A DNA stretch of 11,956 nt from Pseudomonadota bacterium (GTDB taxonomy: Bacteria; Pseudomonadota; Gammaproteobacteria; Burkholderiales; Burkholderiaceae_C), in contig JAFAGF010000043.1 of assembly GCA_023422975.1 (NCBI GenBank), positions 1-11,956 on the forward strand. Reading direction: 5' to 3'. The notes beneath the pieces are model-generated. The model was not told the origin of the DNA and did no database searches. It worked only from the letters and a program-made list of their open reading frames with translations. Shown piece after piece: positions 5,739 to 11,956 of this stretch. The translations under genes were made by a program, and so were the position numbers. The first letter of the stretch is position 1; the number at the start of each line of letters is the position of its first letter.

Positions 5739-6497
5739 CGCATTGCCCACCGTGCACCACGGGGCCGTCCCATCATTGCCATAAATATTAAGCAGCCCCA
5801 TCGCCTGCAAACGCTGGCGGGCCAGCTTGGGCAAATGGGCCAGCCACTTGCCTGCGCCACCCGGTGCGGGCACAAAGCACTGTGCCGCATCTGGCAATGC
5901 AGCGATGAAGGCCGCACGTACTTCCTCCCCCACTTCAAAAGCCTGCGGGCCAATGCAAGGGCCCAGCCACACCTGGGTGTCGGCCGCCAATGCGGCACTG
6001 GCTGGCTGCTGTAGCTTGGCGGCATACGCCTGCCATGTCGCTTCCAGCACCCCGCAGCCCCCCCCATGGCCGACCAAGCCGCGCCAGCCTGCATGCGCAG
6101 CGGCCACCACCTGACCGCTGCGGTGGGCCAGCAGCAGCGGCAAACAATCAGCCACCATGATCGTGCAGGCCACACCTGTTTCATTGGTCAAACAGGCATC
6201 AAACGCTTGTCCATCTTGCGATGAATGCTCCAAATTCTGCACATCACAGCCATGTACTTGCTGCAAAAAAACCGTGTGCACCGGGCGTCGCGCCTGATGG
6301 GCGATCACCGACGTCAGCACCTGCCGGTTGGCCGCCACGTGTGCCGGGTCATCACGCACATGGTCGCCCAGATTCATGGAATCCCAAGGTGCAAGGCTGT
6401 GCCCCCCTTCACGGGTCGTGAACAGGGCCTGTACGCCGGGAATGCTCGGCCAATCGGGTTGCAGCCATCGCTGCGCAAGATGCGAGGTATCAGTCAC
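5658..6497 (-). CDS. pgeF: PgeF/YfiH (DUF152, LACC1-type) purine nucleoside phosphorylase
   Basis: This belongs to the family once called multicopper polyphenol oxidase. Members are now known to act on purine nucleosides (phosphorylase and adenosine deaminase activities), and the E. coli member affects peptidoglycan fidelity. Zinc-site motifs are QQVHG (His about 82), ADCLP (Cys about 118) and AAAHAGWRG (His about 135). GPCIG and the C-terminal FFSHRRD followed by TGRMAACIW are also diagnostic. I choose the GTG at 6497 (279 residues); an upstream GTG at 6542 would give 294. Neither has a good Shine-Dalgarno sequence. The end matches the family's normal C-terminus, so the 81-base antisense overlap with the plus-strand membrane protein gene is genuine on this side. 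Confidence 0.9.
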   Translation of the reverse strand: MTDTSHLAQRWLQPDWPSIPGVQALFTTREGGHSLAPWDSMNLGDHVRDDPAHVAANRQVLTSVIAHQARRPVHTVFLQQVHGCDVQNLEHSSQDGQAFDACLTNETGVACTIMVADCLPLLLAHRSGQVVAAAHAGWRGLVGHGGGCGVLEATWQAYAAKLQQPASAALAADTQVWLGPCIGPQAFEVGEEVRAAFIAALPDAAQCFVPAPGGAGKWLAHLPKLARQRLQAMGLLNIYGNDGTAPWCTVGNASQFFSHRRDAALLGSTGRMAACIWKV

Positions 6498-6574
6498 CCG
6501 CGCAGCATAACCTGCGAAATGCACCCCCCAGTCGTGGCACACTTTGTCTCTTCCACCGCTTTGCCTGATTTGCC

Positions 6575-7273
6575 ATGCGCTTTGTCTTCACTCCCCCTGC
6601 CCAAGCCAGTGTTCCTGTGGTCGGTCACTCCGAACGCTTTCCGGTGCACCGTATTTACTGTGTCGGTCGCAACTATGCAGAACATGCCAAGGAAATGGGC
6701 TTCACAGGCCGCGAAGCGCCTTTTTTCTTCATGAAGCCTGCTGATGCCGTGCTGTGCGCAGATGACGGCGCTGCCGTGTCCATGCCCTATCCCAGCCTGA
6801 CCAGCAATCTGCACCATGAGATTGAGTTGGTCGTGGCGATTGGCAAGGGGGGCAAGAACATTCCTGCAGCCCAGGCCATGGAACACATCTGGGGCTATGC
6901 CGTGGGTCTGGACATGACACGCCGCGACCTGCAAAACGAGATGAAAAAACAAGGCCGCCCCTGGTGCATTGGCAAAGCTTTTGAAGCTAGCGCGCCCATC
7001 AGCGCCATCACACCGGCCGCCCAAGCCGGCAACGTGGAGCGTGCTGACATCTGGCTCCAGGTCAACGGTCAAGACCGCCAGCGCAGCAATGTGAATCAGT
7101 TGATCTGGAATATTGCCGAAACCATTGAACACCTCTCGCACGCGTGGGAGCTGCAACCGGGCGACCTCATCATGACCGGCACCCCCGAAGGCGTGGGTGC
7201 GGTGCAAACCGGCGATGTGCTGGAAGGTGGCATCAGCGGATTGGGCGCGTTGCGCGTCAACATCACCGCATAA
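6575..7273 (+). CDS. Fumarylacetoacetate hydrolase (FAH) family protein
   Basis: This is a 232-residue single-domain FAH-family enzyme, which typically cleaves C-C bonds in beta-diketo acids or decarboxylates oxaloacetate-like substrates with a divalent metal. The likely metal ligands are Glu82 and Glu84 in HHEIEL and Asp113 in GLDMTRRD. The family signatures CVGRNYAEHAKE (29-40), FFMKP (51-55) and TGTPEGVG (201-208) are present. Overall it resembles FAHD1 and fumarylpyruvate hydrolases (NagK type), but there is no aromatic catabolic cluster here to fix the substrate. The start is the ATG at 6575, giving MRFVFTPP; no strong ribosome binding site is seen. The stop is 14 bases before the Nudix gene, which suggests one operon. 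Confidence 0.92.
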   Translation: MRFVFTPPAQASVPVVGHSERFPVHRIYCVGRNYAEHAKEMGFTGREAPFFFMKPADAVLCADDGAAVSMPYPSLTSNLHHEIELVVAIGKGGKNIPAAQAMEHIWGYAVGLDMTRRDLQNEMKKQGRPWCIGKAFEASAPISAITPAAQAGNVERADIWLQVNGQDRQRSNVNQLIWNIAETIEHLSHAWELQPGDLIMTGTPEGVGAVQTGDVLEGGISGLGALRVNITA

Positions 7274-7287
7274 GTTACGCTTCACGC

Positions 7288-7839
7288 ATGAGTTTTCGTC
7301 CCTCCATCAAGTTCTGCAACCAGTGCGGCACGGCCGTCAAGCATGCGGTGCCCGACGACGGTGACACCCGCATCCGCGCCATTTGCCCGGCCTGCGGTGT
7401 GGTGCACTACCAAAACCCGCTCAACGTGGTGGGGTGTATTCCTGTCCTCGATGATGGCCGCATCTTGCTGTGCAAACGCAATATCGAGCCGCGCTGGGGC
7501 AAATGGACTCTGCCCGCAGGCTTTATGGAGTTGGGCGAGACCACCTCCGAAGGATCAGCCCGCGAAACCGACGAGGAAGCCGGTGCCGACATTGAGATGG
7601 GGCGCCTGTTCTCCGTCATCAGCGTTCCCCGTGTCGGACAGGTCCATCTGTTTTACTGCGCGCGCCTGCGCAGCGAAACCCTCAACCCCGGCCACGAGAC
7701 CATTGAAGCGCGGTTTTTTGAAGCCAAGGACATTCCTTGGGACGAGCTGGCGTTTCGCACCGTCAGCGTCACCCTGCAACGCTATTTAGAAGACCGCGCA
7801 AGCGGCACGGTTCAAGTCCACAACATCGATTTGGTTTAA
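7288..7839 (+). CDS. Nudix hydrolase with N-terminal zinc ribbon
   Basis: This is a 183-residue enzyme predicted to hydrolyse a nucleoside diphosphate linked to another moiety. The N-terminus has two CxxC pairs (Cys10/Cys13 and Cys33/Cys36), a zinc ribbon of the kind seen in NudC-like Nudix proteins. The Nudix box starts at GFMELGE and continues to RETDEEAG, matching G-x5-E-x7-RE-U-x-EE-x-G, with the metal-binding glutamates in place. The PxWGKWTLPAGF-like entry to the box is present. The substrate is unknown. The ATG at 7288 follows the FAH gene stop by 14 bases, so the two are likely translated from one mRNA. Confidence 0.92.
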   Translation: MSFRPSIKFCNQCGTAVKHAVPDDGDTRIRAICPACGVVHYQNPLNVVGCIPVLDDGRILLCKRNIEPRWGKWTLPAGFMELGETTSEGSARETDEEAGADIEMGRLFSVISVPRVGQVHLFYCARLRSETLNPGHETIEARFFEAKDIPWDELAFRTVSVTLQRYLEDRASGTVQVHNIDLV

Positions 7840-7882
7840 CTCGCATCAAGTTTTGGCCTGGCTTTTGCTAACAGACGGTTAC

Positions 7883-7919
7883 ACAGGCTGGGTATTTTTT
7901 GATAACCAACCAGCCCTGT
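7883..7919 (+). other. Leader hairpin just upstream of the CheW-fusion gene
   Basis: ACAGGCTGG (7883-7891) pairs with the segment CCAGCCCTGT (7910-7919) with one bulged C, around an AT-rich loop. It ends only 5 bases before the Shine-Dalgarno sequence GGGAGG (7924-7929). The loop's T-run lies inside the hairpin, so it is not a standard terminator. It may modulate translation of the downstream gene. Confidence 0.3.
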
Positions 7920-7934
7920 CCGAGGGAGGCAGAC

Positions 7935-10529
7935 ATGGCTAGCGAGAACGATATCCATATGGATACTTTCATCCCGTATATGCGGGATGTCACCCGGTGC
8001 GAACGCTCTTTGCATGAGCTCAATCTGATGTGGCGTTTGATTGAGTCATCGGCCAAGATGCATTGCGCCGAAGAAGCACACAGCATGCTGCCCATGATGG
8101 CAGCCACCCGCGAAGGCTTTCAGCGGCTGGAAAAGGACTTGGTGCACTCCATGGTGGCCGAGTCGGTGCATGAAGTGCTCAGCGAGATTTCCACCTGCGC
8201 GCACCATGTCATCGATATCGTGGTGCGCAACCTCTACGAGCGCACCGCTGACGTCGGTTTTCTGGCGACCGATTTGACGCTGTGCAATTACGTCGCGGGC
8301 CTCAGCGATCAGCCCGGCATCATTGATCGGCTGCGCGAATACCAGCGCAAATACACGGTCTACGACGAGATCATGCTGCTGGATCTGGCTGGCACCGTGC
8401 TTGCGCAAATTGATGAAACCTCTCCGGTCGACGGCTCTCATGACCCGTTGCTGGCGCACACGCTGGCAAGCCACGGCTTTGTCGAAACCTTTCGCCACAC
8501 CAATCTGCGCCCTCACCAGGCGCAGGCCCTGCTCTATACACAGCGCATGCTGCACCCACAGACGGGCCAGCCCTGCGGTGTGCTGTGCCTGTCTTTTGAT
8601 TTTTTGGGCGAAATGTCCGGCATTTTTGCAGGCAGCAGCGCTGCCGATGGCCGCTGCGTTGCACTGCTTTTGAATGACCAAAACCGGGTTCTGGCCAGCA
8701 GTGATGCCCACTGGATTGCGCCGGGCACTGCGGTGCCAACCAACCAAAATGGTGCACCCCATCTGCACATCCACTCGGGACGCACATATTTGGTGCAAAC
8801 CGTCAGCGCCAGCGCATACCAAGGCTATCCGGGGCCTGCAGGCTGGAAAGGCCAGGTCATGATCCCGATCGAACAGGCTTTTGGCACCAAAATAATGCGT
8901 TGCGTAGACAGTTTGAGCCCAGAGGTTGCCCAAGGCCTGCTGGCCCACGCCCAAAGCTTTTGCCCGCCGCTGTACGACATCATCCAGGCCGCCGACTCCA
9001 TCCGCCGCGTGGTCTGGAACGGTCAAGTCATGACAGCGGGCCAGCGCGGTGGCTCGAGCCGCCTGAAATCGGTCTTGGAGCAAATTGGCGAGACGGGCGC
9101 ACGCACCAACCAGGTGTTTACCCAGTCCATCCGCGACCTGTATGACACGGTGCTCAGTGCAGGCCTGCGCGATAGCCAGTCGCTCACACAACTGCTGGTG
9201 GATGTGCTGGATCGCAATCTGTACGAGCGCGCCAATGACTGTCGCTGGTGGGCGCTTTCACCTGTTTTAAGGCAGCTCCTCACGCAAGCCGATGCCCAAG
9301 GCAGCGCTGATACAGCGCTGCATGGCCAAGCCACGCAGGTGCTGGAGCACATCAACAGCCTCTACACCGTCTACACCCGCCTGATGGTGTATGACCGCAG
9401 TGGCCGCATTCTGTGTGCCAGCCACCCGCAACTGGCCGATGGCAGCAGTGTGCTGGAGCAGCACATTGACAGCACCACCTTGCAGGCCGTGCTGCAGCTG
9501 GGCGACAGCCAGTCCTACCACGTCAGCCCCTGGAGTGCCCCACATGCGGGTATCGAAGGTGCCACCTATGTGTACCACGCCCCCATTCGCGCCATGGATG
9601 CCGATGACCGCACGGTAGGCGGCATCGCCATCGTCTTCAACGCCATGCCGGAGCTGCAGACCATGCTGGCCAGCGCCTTGACGGGCAAACCCAAAACCCG
9701 CGCCATGTATGTCAACCGGCAAGGGCTGGTGCTGGCCAGCACCGACCCGGCCACCCCCAGCGGCAGCACCGTCGCCCTGCCCGCCGGGCCCGTGCAGCAA
9801 CTGCTTGAAGTGCAACCCGGCGCCAGCCATGCCGTGATCGCCGTGCACCAGCAGCAATATTGCATCGTGGGAGCCAGTGTTTCCCGGGGCTACCGCGAGT
9901 TCAAAACCAGCGACGGCTACCGCGATGACGTACTGGCCCTCTCGGTAGAAACTTTTGGACAGGTGGAGGCGCACAGCCAGACACCCAGCGCCGCCAGCCA
10001 TGCGATTCACAGCGCCAGCAACGGCATGCACGGCATTGAAATGGCCACCTTCTATGTGGGGCAACAATTGTTTGCGCTGCGCGCCGAGTCAGTGCTGGAG
10101 GCCCTGCCTGCGGCCGCCATCAGCGCGGTCTCCGCAGGACGGCTACCTTACTGCGTGGGTACCTTGCCGCGCCACACCCAAGGGCAGGTCACCGGCTATG
10201 TCTGGGTGTTTGATCTGACCGAACTGCTGACAGGGCAGCGCAGCCGCATCACCGCACAAAGCCAGGTGATTGTGCTGGAGCATGGCGAGCGCAAACTCGG
10301 GGTACTGGTCAGTGCGCTGCACGGTGTACACCACTTCGAGGCGCACAGCATCATTGCCGCACCCAGCATGGCGGGTGGGCCAGAGTTGCTGGTGAGCGAG
10401 CTGATCCAAGCCAACCACGGTGCATTGCTGGTGCAATGCATCAATCCGCAAGGCTTGCTGCATGCGCTGCAGCGCAAGCAGCAAGAGGCCGCCCTGCGCG
10501 ATCTGCCACCCTCCCCACTCAAGGCCTAG
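7935..10529 (+). CDS. Soluble tandem-sensor protein with C-terminal CheW domain
   Basis: This 864-residue protein ends in a CheW domain (about 701-843), the adaptor fold that couples chemoreceptors to the kinase CheA. Ahead of it are two homologous halves. Each has a helical lead-in containing RNLYER (about 98-103 and 427-432), then a sensor-like alpha/beta region with Y-x-x-Y-x-x-(I/L)-M-x-x-D (about 140-150 and 477-487) and a second sub-domain with VLASSD and VLASTD strands (about 252-257 and 599-604). This looks like a Cache-type fold. I see no membrane segment, signal peptide or methyl-accepting coiled coil. I choose ATG 7935 because GGGAGG (7924-7929) precedes it; an upstream TTG at 7899 is unlikely. 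It is transcribed in the same direction as the Nudix gene, 95 bases after it, possibly from its own promoter. The ligand is unknown. Confidence 0.85.
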   Translation: MASENDIHMDTFIPYMRDVTRCERSLHELNLMWRLIESSAKMHCAEEAHSMLPMMAATREGFQRLEKDLVHSMVAESVHEVLSEISTCAHHVIDIVVRNLYERTADVGFLATDLTLCNYVAGLSDQPGIIDRLREYQRKYTVYDEIMLLDLAGTVLAQIDETSPVDGSHDPLLAHTLASHGFVETFRHTNLRPHQAQALLYTQRMLHPQTGQPCGVLCLSFDFLGEMSGIFAGSSAADGRCVALLLNDQNRVLASSDAHWIAPGTAVPTNQNGAPHLHIHSGRTYLVQTVSASAYQGYPGPAGWKGQVMIPIEQAFGTKIMRCVDSLSPEVAQGLLAHAQSFCPPLYDIIQAADSIRRVVWNGQVMTAGQRGGSSRLKSVLEQIGETGARTNQVFTQSIRDLYDTVLSAGLRDSQSLTQLLVDVLDRNLYERANDCRWWALSPVLRQLLTQADAQGSADTALHGQATQVLEHINSLYTVYTRLMVYDRSGRILCASHPQLADGSSVLEQHIDSTTLQAVLQLGDSQSYHVSPWSAPHAGIEGATYVYHAPIRAMDADDRTVGGIAIVFNAMPELQTMLASALTGKPKTRAMYVNRQGLVLASTDPATPSGSTVALPAGPVQQLLEVQPGASHAVIAVHQQQYCIVGASVSRGYREFKTSDGYRDDVLALSVETFGQVEAHSQTPSAASHAIHSASNGMHGIEMATFYVGQQLFALRAESVLEALPAAAISAVSAGRLPYCVGTLPRHTQGQVTGYVWVFDLTELLTGQRSRITAQSQVIVLEHGERKLGVLVSALHGVHHFEAHSIIAAPSMAGGPELLVSELIQANHGALLVQCINPQGLLHALQRKQQEAALRDLPPSPLKA

Positions 10530-10661
10530 TGCGCATGCCGCCTTGCGGTACACCGGTGTGCTGCCCACAGGCGCTGACCACACAGCCCGCCCTGCAAAAT
10601 ATGGGCGTCATTACTGCCACGCAGCACATTTCGCTCAGTGTTTGTTGGATGCATTTTTAAT

Positions 10662-10713
10662 TTGATAGCTGCTAGCGCTTTCCACATAAGCGCTAGAGGA
10701 ATATTTCACCTGA
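10662..10713 (+). repeat. Palindromic intergenic repeat, copy 1
   Basis: CTAGCGCTT (10672-10680) and AAGCGCTAG (10688-10696) are a perfect 9-bp inverted repeat with a 7-base loop. They are preceded by TTGATAGCTG and followed by an A/T-rich end with ATATTTCAC. A diverged second copy in the same orientation starts at 10927. I recall this type as common in Comamonadaceae intergenic DNA. Confidence 0.7.
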
Positions 10714-10757
10714 TTAGCGACTTGTCTCAGATACAGCGGCGACTTGGTGGCCAAAGG

Positions 10758-10829
10758 GCCGGGAGTTCGTCCCGGCAGCCGACCTGCTTTAGTGAAAGCA
10801 GCACTTTTCTCGCTTGCGTCCGAGAAAGT
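10758..10829. repeat. Three consecutive hairpins, probable dispersed intergenic element
   Basis: Hairpin 1 pairs GCCGGGA (10758-10764) with TCCCGGC (10770-10776) around GTTCG. Hairpin 2 pairs CTGCTTT (10784-10790) with AAAGCAG (10795-10801) around AGTG. Hairpin 3 pairs ACTTTTCTCG (10803-10812) with CGAGAAAGT (10821-10829), with one bulged T. The first hairpin and the downstream AGTAGGCAAAGAG resemble an intergenic sequence I remember being scattered in Burkholderiales genomes. It could equally be a structured RNA. It sits between two copies of the palindromic repeat. Confidence 0.45.
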
Positions 10830-10926
10830 AGGCAAAGAGTGCGCTTTTGTATACCCGCCGTGAAACTCGCTGTGCGCTGTACCAGCGCTGCGCCTTGATC
10901 TAAGGCATGTACCTAATCAGATTAAT

Positions 10927-10978
10927 TCGATAGCTACCAGCGCTTGCTGCATAAGCACCAGATGCATATTTCACTCAT
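10927..10978 (+). repeat. Palindromic intergenic repeat, copy 2 (diverged)
   Basis: Aligned without gaps to the copy at 10662, this shares GATAGCT, AGCGCTT, CATAAGC and ATATTTCAC in the same order and spacing. The inverted repeat itself has decayed: the right arm reads AAGCACCAG. It lies in the same orientation, 265 bases downstream of copy 1. Confidence 0.62.
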
Positions 10979-10989
10979 ATTTCGTATGT

Positions 10990-11021
10990 AAAAAGCCCCT
11001 GTCAGTTTGCACTGGCAGGGG
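10990..11021 (-). terminator. Leftward intrinsic terminator with no obvious gene
   Basis: CCCCTGTCAG (10996-11005) and CTGGCAGGGG (11012-11021) form a 10-bp stem with one G-T pair and a 6-base loop. The A-run at 10990-10994 becomes a U-run only on the minus strand, so the terminator acts leftward. No convincing minus-strand gene lies to its right, so it may end a small RNA. Confidence 0.68.
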
Positions 11022-11147
11022 TTGCATGAATGCGTGCATGCACTGCTGGCACAGCCATGCGCAGGCTTGCCCAAACTGCACTTACATGAACTGGCGCACG
11101 CTGTAAATACCGCTACGCAAAGTTCATACAAATTTTGAAAAATACCT

Positions 11148-11162
11148 GAAATCAGTGATTTC
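11148..11162. promoter_or_regulatory. 15-bp palindrome, possible operator
   Basis: GAAATCA-G-TGATTTC is a perfect 7-bp inverted repeat with a single central base, the usual shape of a dimeric repressor site. It lies 10 bases from TAAAAT on the minus strand (11172-11177 on the plus strand), a candidate -10 box for a leftward transcript. Function is inferred. Confidence 0.3.
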
Positions 11163-11231
11163 CGAAGTGCGATTTTATTCATAGCATTGCGGCCAACGCC
11201 ACGGTCTCTGTGTACAAAAAAGTGGCTACTT

Positions 11232-11254
11232 CCTGTGCGACCACAGGCTTTTTA
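11232..11254 (+). terminator. Rightward terminator-like hairpin in the leader of the Ig-like gene
   Basis: CCTGTG (11232-11237) pairs with CACAGG (11242-11247) around CGAC, followed by CTTTTTATT. It ends about 22 bases before the ATG of the downstream gene, so it is either a terminator isolating that gene or an attenuator in its leader. Confidence 0.5.
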
Positions 11255-11276
11255 TTCCTCTTGGTCTGAAATTTGT

Positions 11277-11956
11277 ATGACCCATCCTCTTGGCCTGCTT
11301 CTGGGCGCTGCCTCCTTCCCTTCACCTGCCAAGAGGCATTTAGTCAGTGACTGGCTGCACACCTGCTGCCGCTGGGGGCTGCTGGTGCTGTGTTTGCTGC
11401 TGTGCAGCAGCTATGCACTGGCGCAAAATGCACCCACCATCACCAGCGTCAGTCCCAACAGCGGCACCACCGCCGGCGGCACCAGCGTGACCCTGATCGG
11501 TAACAACTTCAGTGGCGCCACCGGTGTTACCTTCGGCGGCTTTTCCGCCACCACTATCGTCGTGGTCAACGCCACCACCATCACCGCCACCACCCCGGCC
11601 CATGCCGCCGGTGCGGTCGACGTGGTGGTCACCACCCCGGGCGGCACCGCCACCCTGGTCACCGGCTACACCTATATCGCCCTCTCACCGCCCGTGGCCG
11701 GTGCGGTCAGCGTCACGGTGGCCGCCAACAGCAGCAACAACCCCATCACCCTGAGCCTCACCGGTGGCACCGCCACCAGCGTGGCCGTGGGCACTCCGGT
11801 CGCCCATGGCATAACCATGGTCAGCGGCGCCACGATCAGCTACACGCCCACGGTGGGCTATGCCGGTACTGACCTGTTCACCTACACCGCCACCAATGCG
11901 GGCGGCACGTCGGCGCCGGCCACGGTGACCATCACGGTGTCCGCCCCCACCATCAG
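11277..11956 (+). CDS. Secreted IPT/TIG and Ig-like repeat protein, 3' end outside window
   Basis: This is the 5' part (226 codons) of a probably large exported surface or adhesin-like protein. The signal peptide is unusually late: about 33 residues precede the hydrophobic core WGLLVLCLLLC, with a likely cleavage after YALA (about residue 50). An IPT/TIG domain follows (about 51-135), with the typical PTITSVSPNSG start and a GG-T-V-TLIG strand. Next comes a bacterial Ig-like domain (about 138-223) ending in YTPTVGYAGTDLFTYTATN and VTITV, after which a PTI sequence suggests another repeat. The composition is extremely rich in Thr, Ala, Gly and Val. No clear Shine-Dalgarno sequence precedes the ATG at 11277 and there is no later Met before the hydrophobic core, so the start is uncertain. 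The exact function cannot be told from the part present. Confidence 0.82.
   Translation, partial: MTHPLGLLLGAASFPSPAKRHLVSDWLHTCCRWGLLVLCLLLCSSYALAQNAPTITSVSPNSGTTAGGTSVTLIGNNFSGATGVTFGGFSATTIVVVNATTITATTPAHAAGAVDVVVTTPGGTATLVTGYTYIALSPPVAGAVSVTVAANSSNNPITLSLTGGTATSVAVGTPVAHGITMVSGATISYTPTVGYAGTDLFTYTATNAGGTSAPATVTITVSAPTI

Larger units (their letters stand above)
10530..11276. other. Long intergenic stretch, structured, no convincing gene
   Basis: These 747 bases hold no ORF with a credible start, ribosome binding site and protein-like composition. They contain two copies of a palindromic repeat (10662 and 10927), three consecutive hairpins (10758-10829), a leftward terminator (10990-11021), a 15-bp palindrome (11148-11162) and a rightward terminator-like hairpin (11232-11254). 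An 82-codon minus-strand frame (10934-11182) crosses the leftward terminator and is probably not coding. The mix of repeats suggests a site where mobile or repetitive material accumulates. Confidence 0.6.

Noticed and set aside
5401..6260. Near-identical 20-base segments at 5401 and 6240 around ACAGCCATGTA-like sequence
   Set aside because: One lies at the start of the membrane protein gene and the other inside the pgeF coding sequence on the opposite strand. Several mismatches and no extended similarity make chance the likely cause.
6494..7285. A 263-codon open frame on the minus strand
   Set aside because: It is antisense to the FAH-family gene, which has all family motifs. It lacks a ribosome binding site and shows no domain.
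8046..10067. Two long minus-strand frames (381 and 266 codons)
   Set aside because: Both are antisense to the tandem-sensor CheW gene, and their compositions are shadow-like. The plus strand has a good Shine-Dalgarno sequence and a continuous domain structure.
10934..11182. Cys-rich 82-codon frame on the minus strand
   Set aside because: It reads straight through a strong minus-strand terminator and the palindromic repeat, and has no convincing ribosome binding site. A non-coding explanation is simpler.

Overview
The window looks like the chromosome of a betaproteobacterium, most likely a member of the Comamonadaceae (Burkholderiales). It is GC-rich, carries a class I polyhydroxyalkanoate (PHA) operon in the order phaC-phaA-phaB, and contains copies of a palindromic intergenic repeat of a type I remember from Comamonadaceae genomes. 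The genus cannot be fixed from the sequence alone.

Layout, left to right. At 1-563 (minus) is a LysE/RhtB-type exporter gene whose 3' end lies outside the window. Between it and the PHA operon, 793-1291 (plus) holds three tandem small ORFs of 23-24 codons. Each has a strong Shine-Dalgarno sequence, and all three share the invariant decapeptide WPEDERDRKR. Each is preceded by the same spaced inverted repeat, CAACG-N16-CGTTG, and the second and third are followed by intrinsic terminators. This is the most unusual part of the window, and I do not recognise the family. At 1404-5233 (minus) lies phaC-phaA-phaB: PHA synthase, beta-ketothiolase and acetoacetyl-CoA reductase. Together these convert acetyl-CoA to poly(3-hydroxybutyrate).

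At 5412-5738 (plus) is a small two-helix membrane protein whose 3' end overlaps, antisense, the 3' end of a pgeF/yfiH-type gene (5658-6497, minus). At 6575-7839 (plus) an FAH-family hydrolase and a zinc-ribbon Nudix hydrolase sit 14 bases apart and are probably co-transcribed. At 7935-10529 (plus) is an 864-residue soluble protein with two copies of a sensor-like module and a C-terminal CheW domain. It appears to be a chemosensory scaffold that is not a classical methyl-accepting receptor.

The last 1.4 kb begins with a 747-base stretch without a convincing gene (10530-11276). It is rich in structure: two copies of the palindromic repeat, three back-to-back hairpins, a leftward terminator with no obvious gene behind it, and a short palindrome. 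From 11277 a secreted IPT/TIG plus Ig-like repeat protein begins and runs off the right edge.

All functional names rest on motifs recognised by eye. No database search was possible. Long ORFs antisense to phaA, to the FAH gene and to the CheW-fusion gene were judged to be shadows of real genes.
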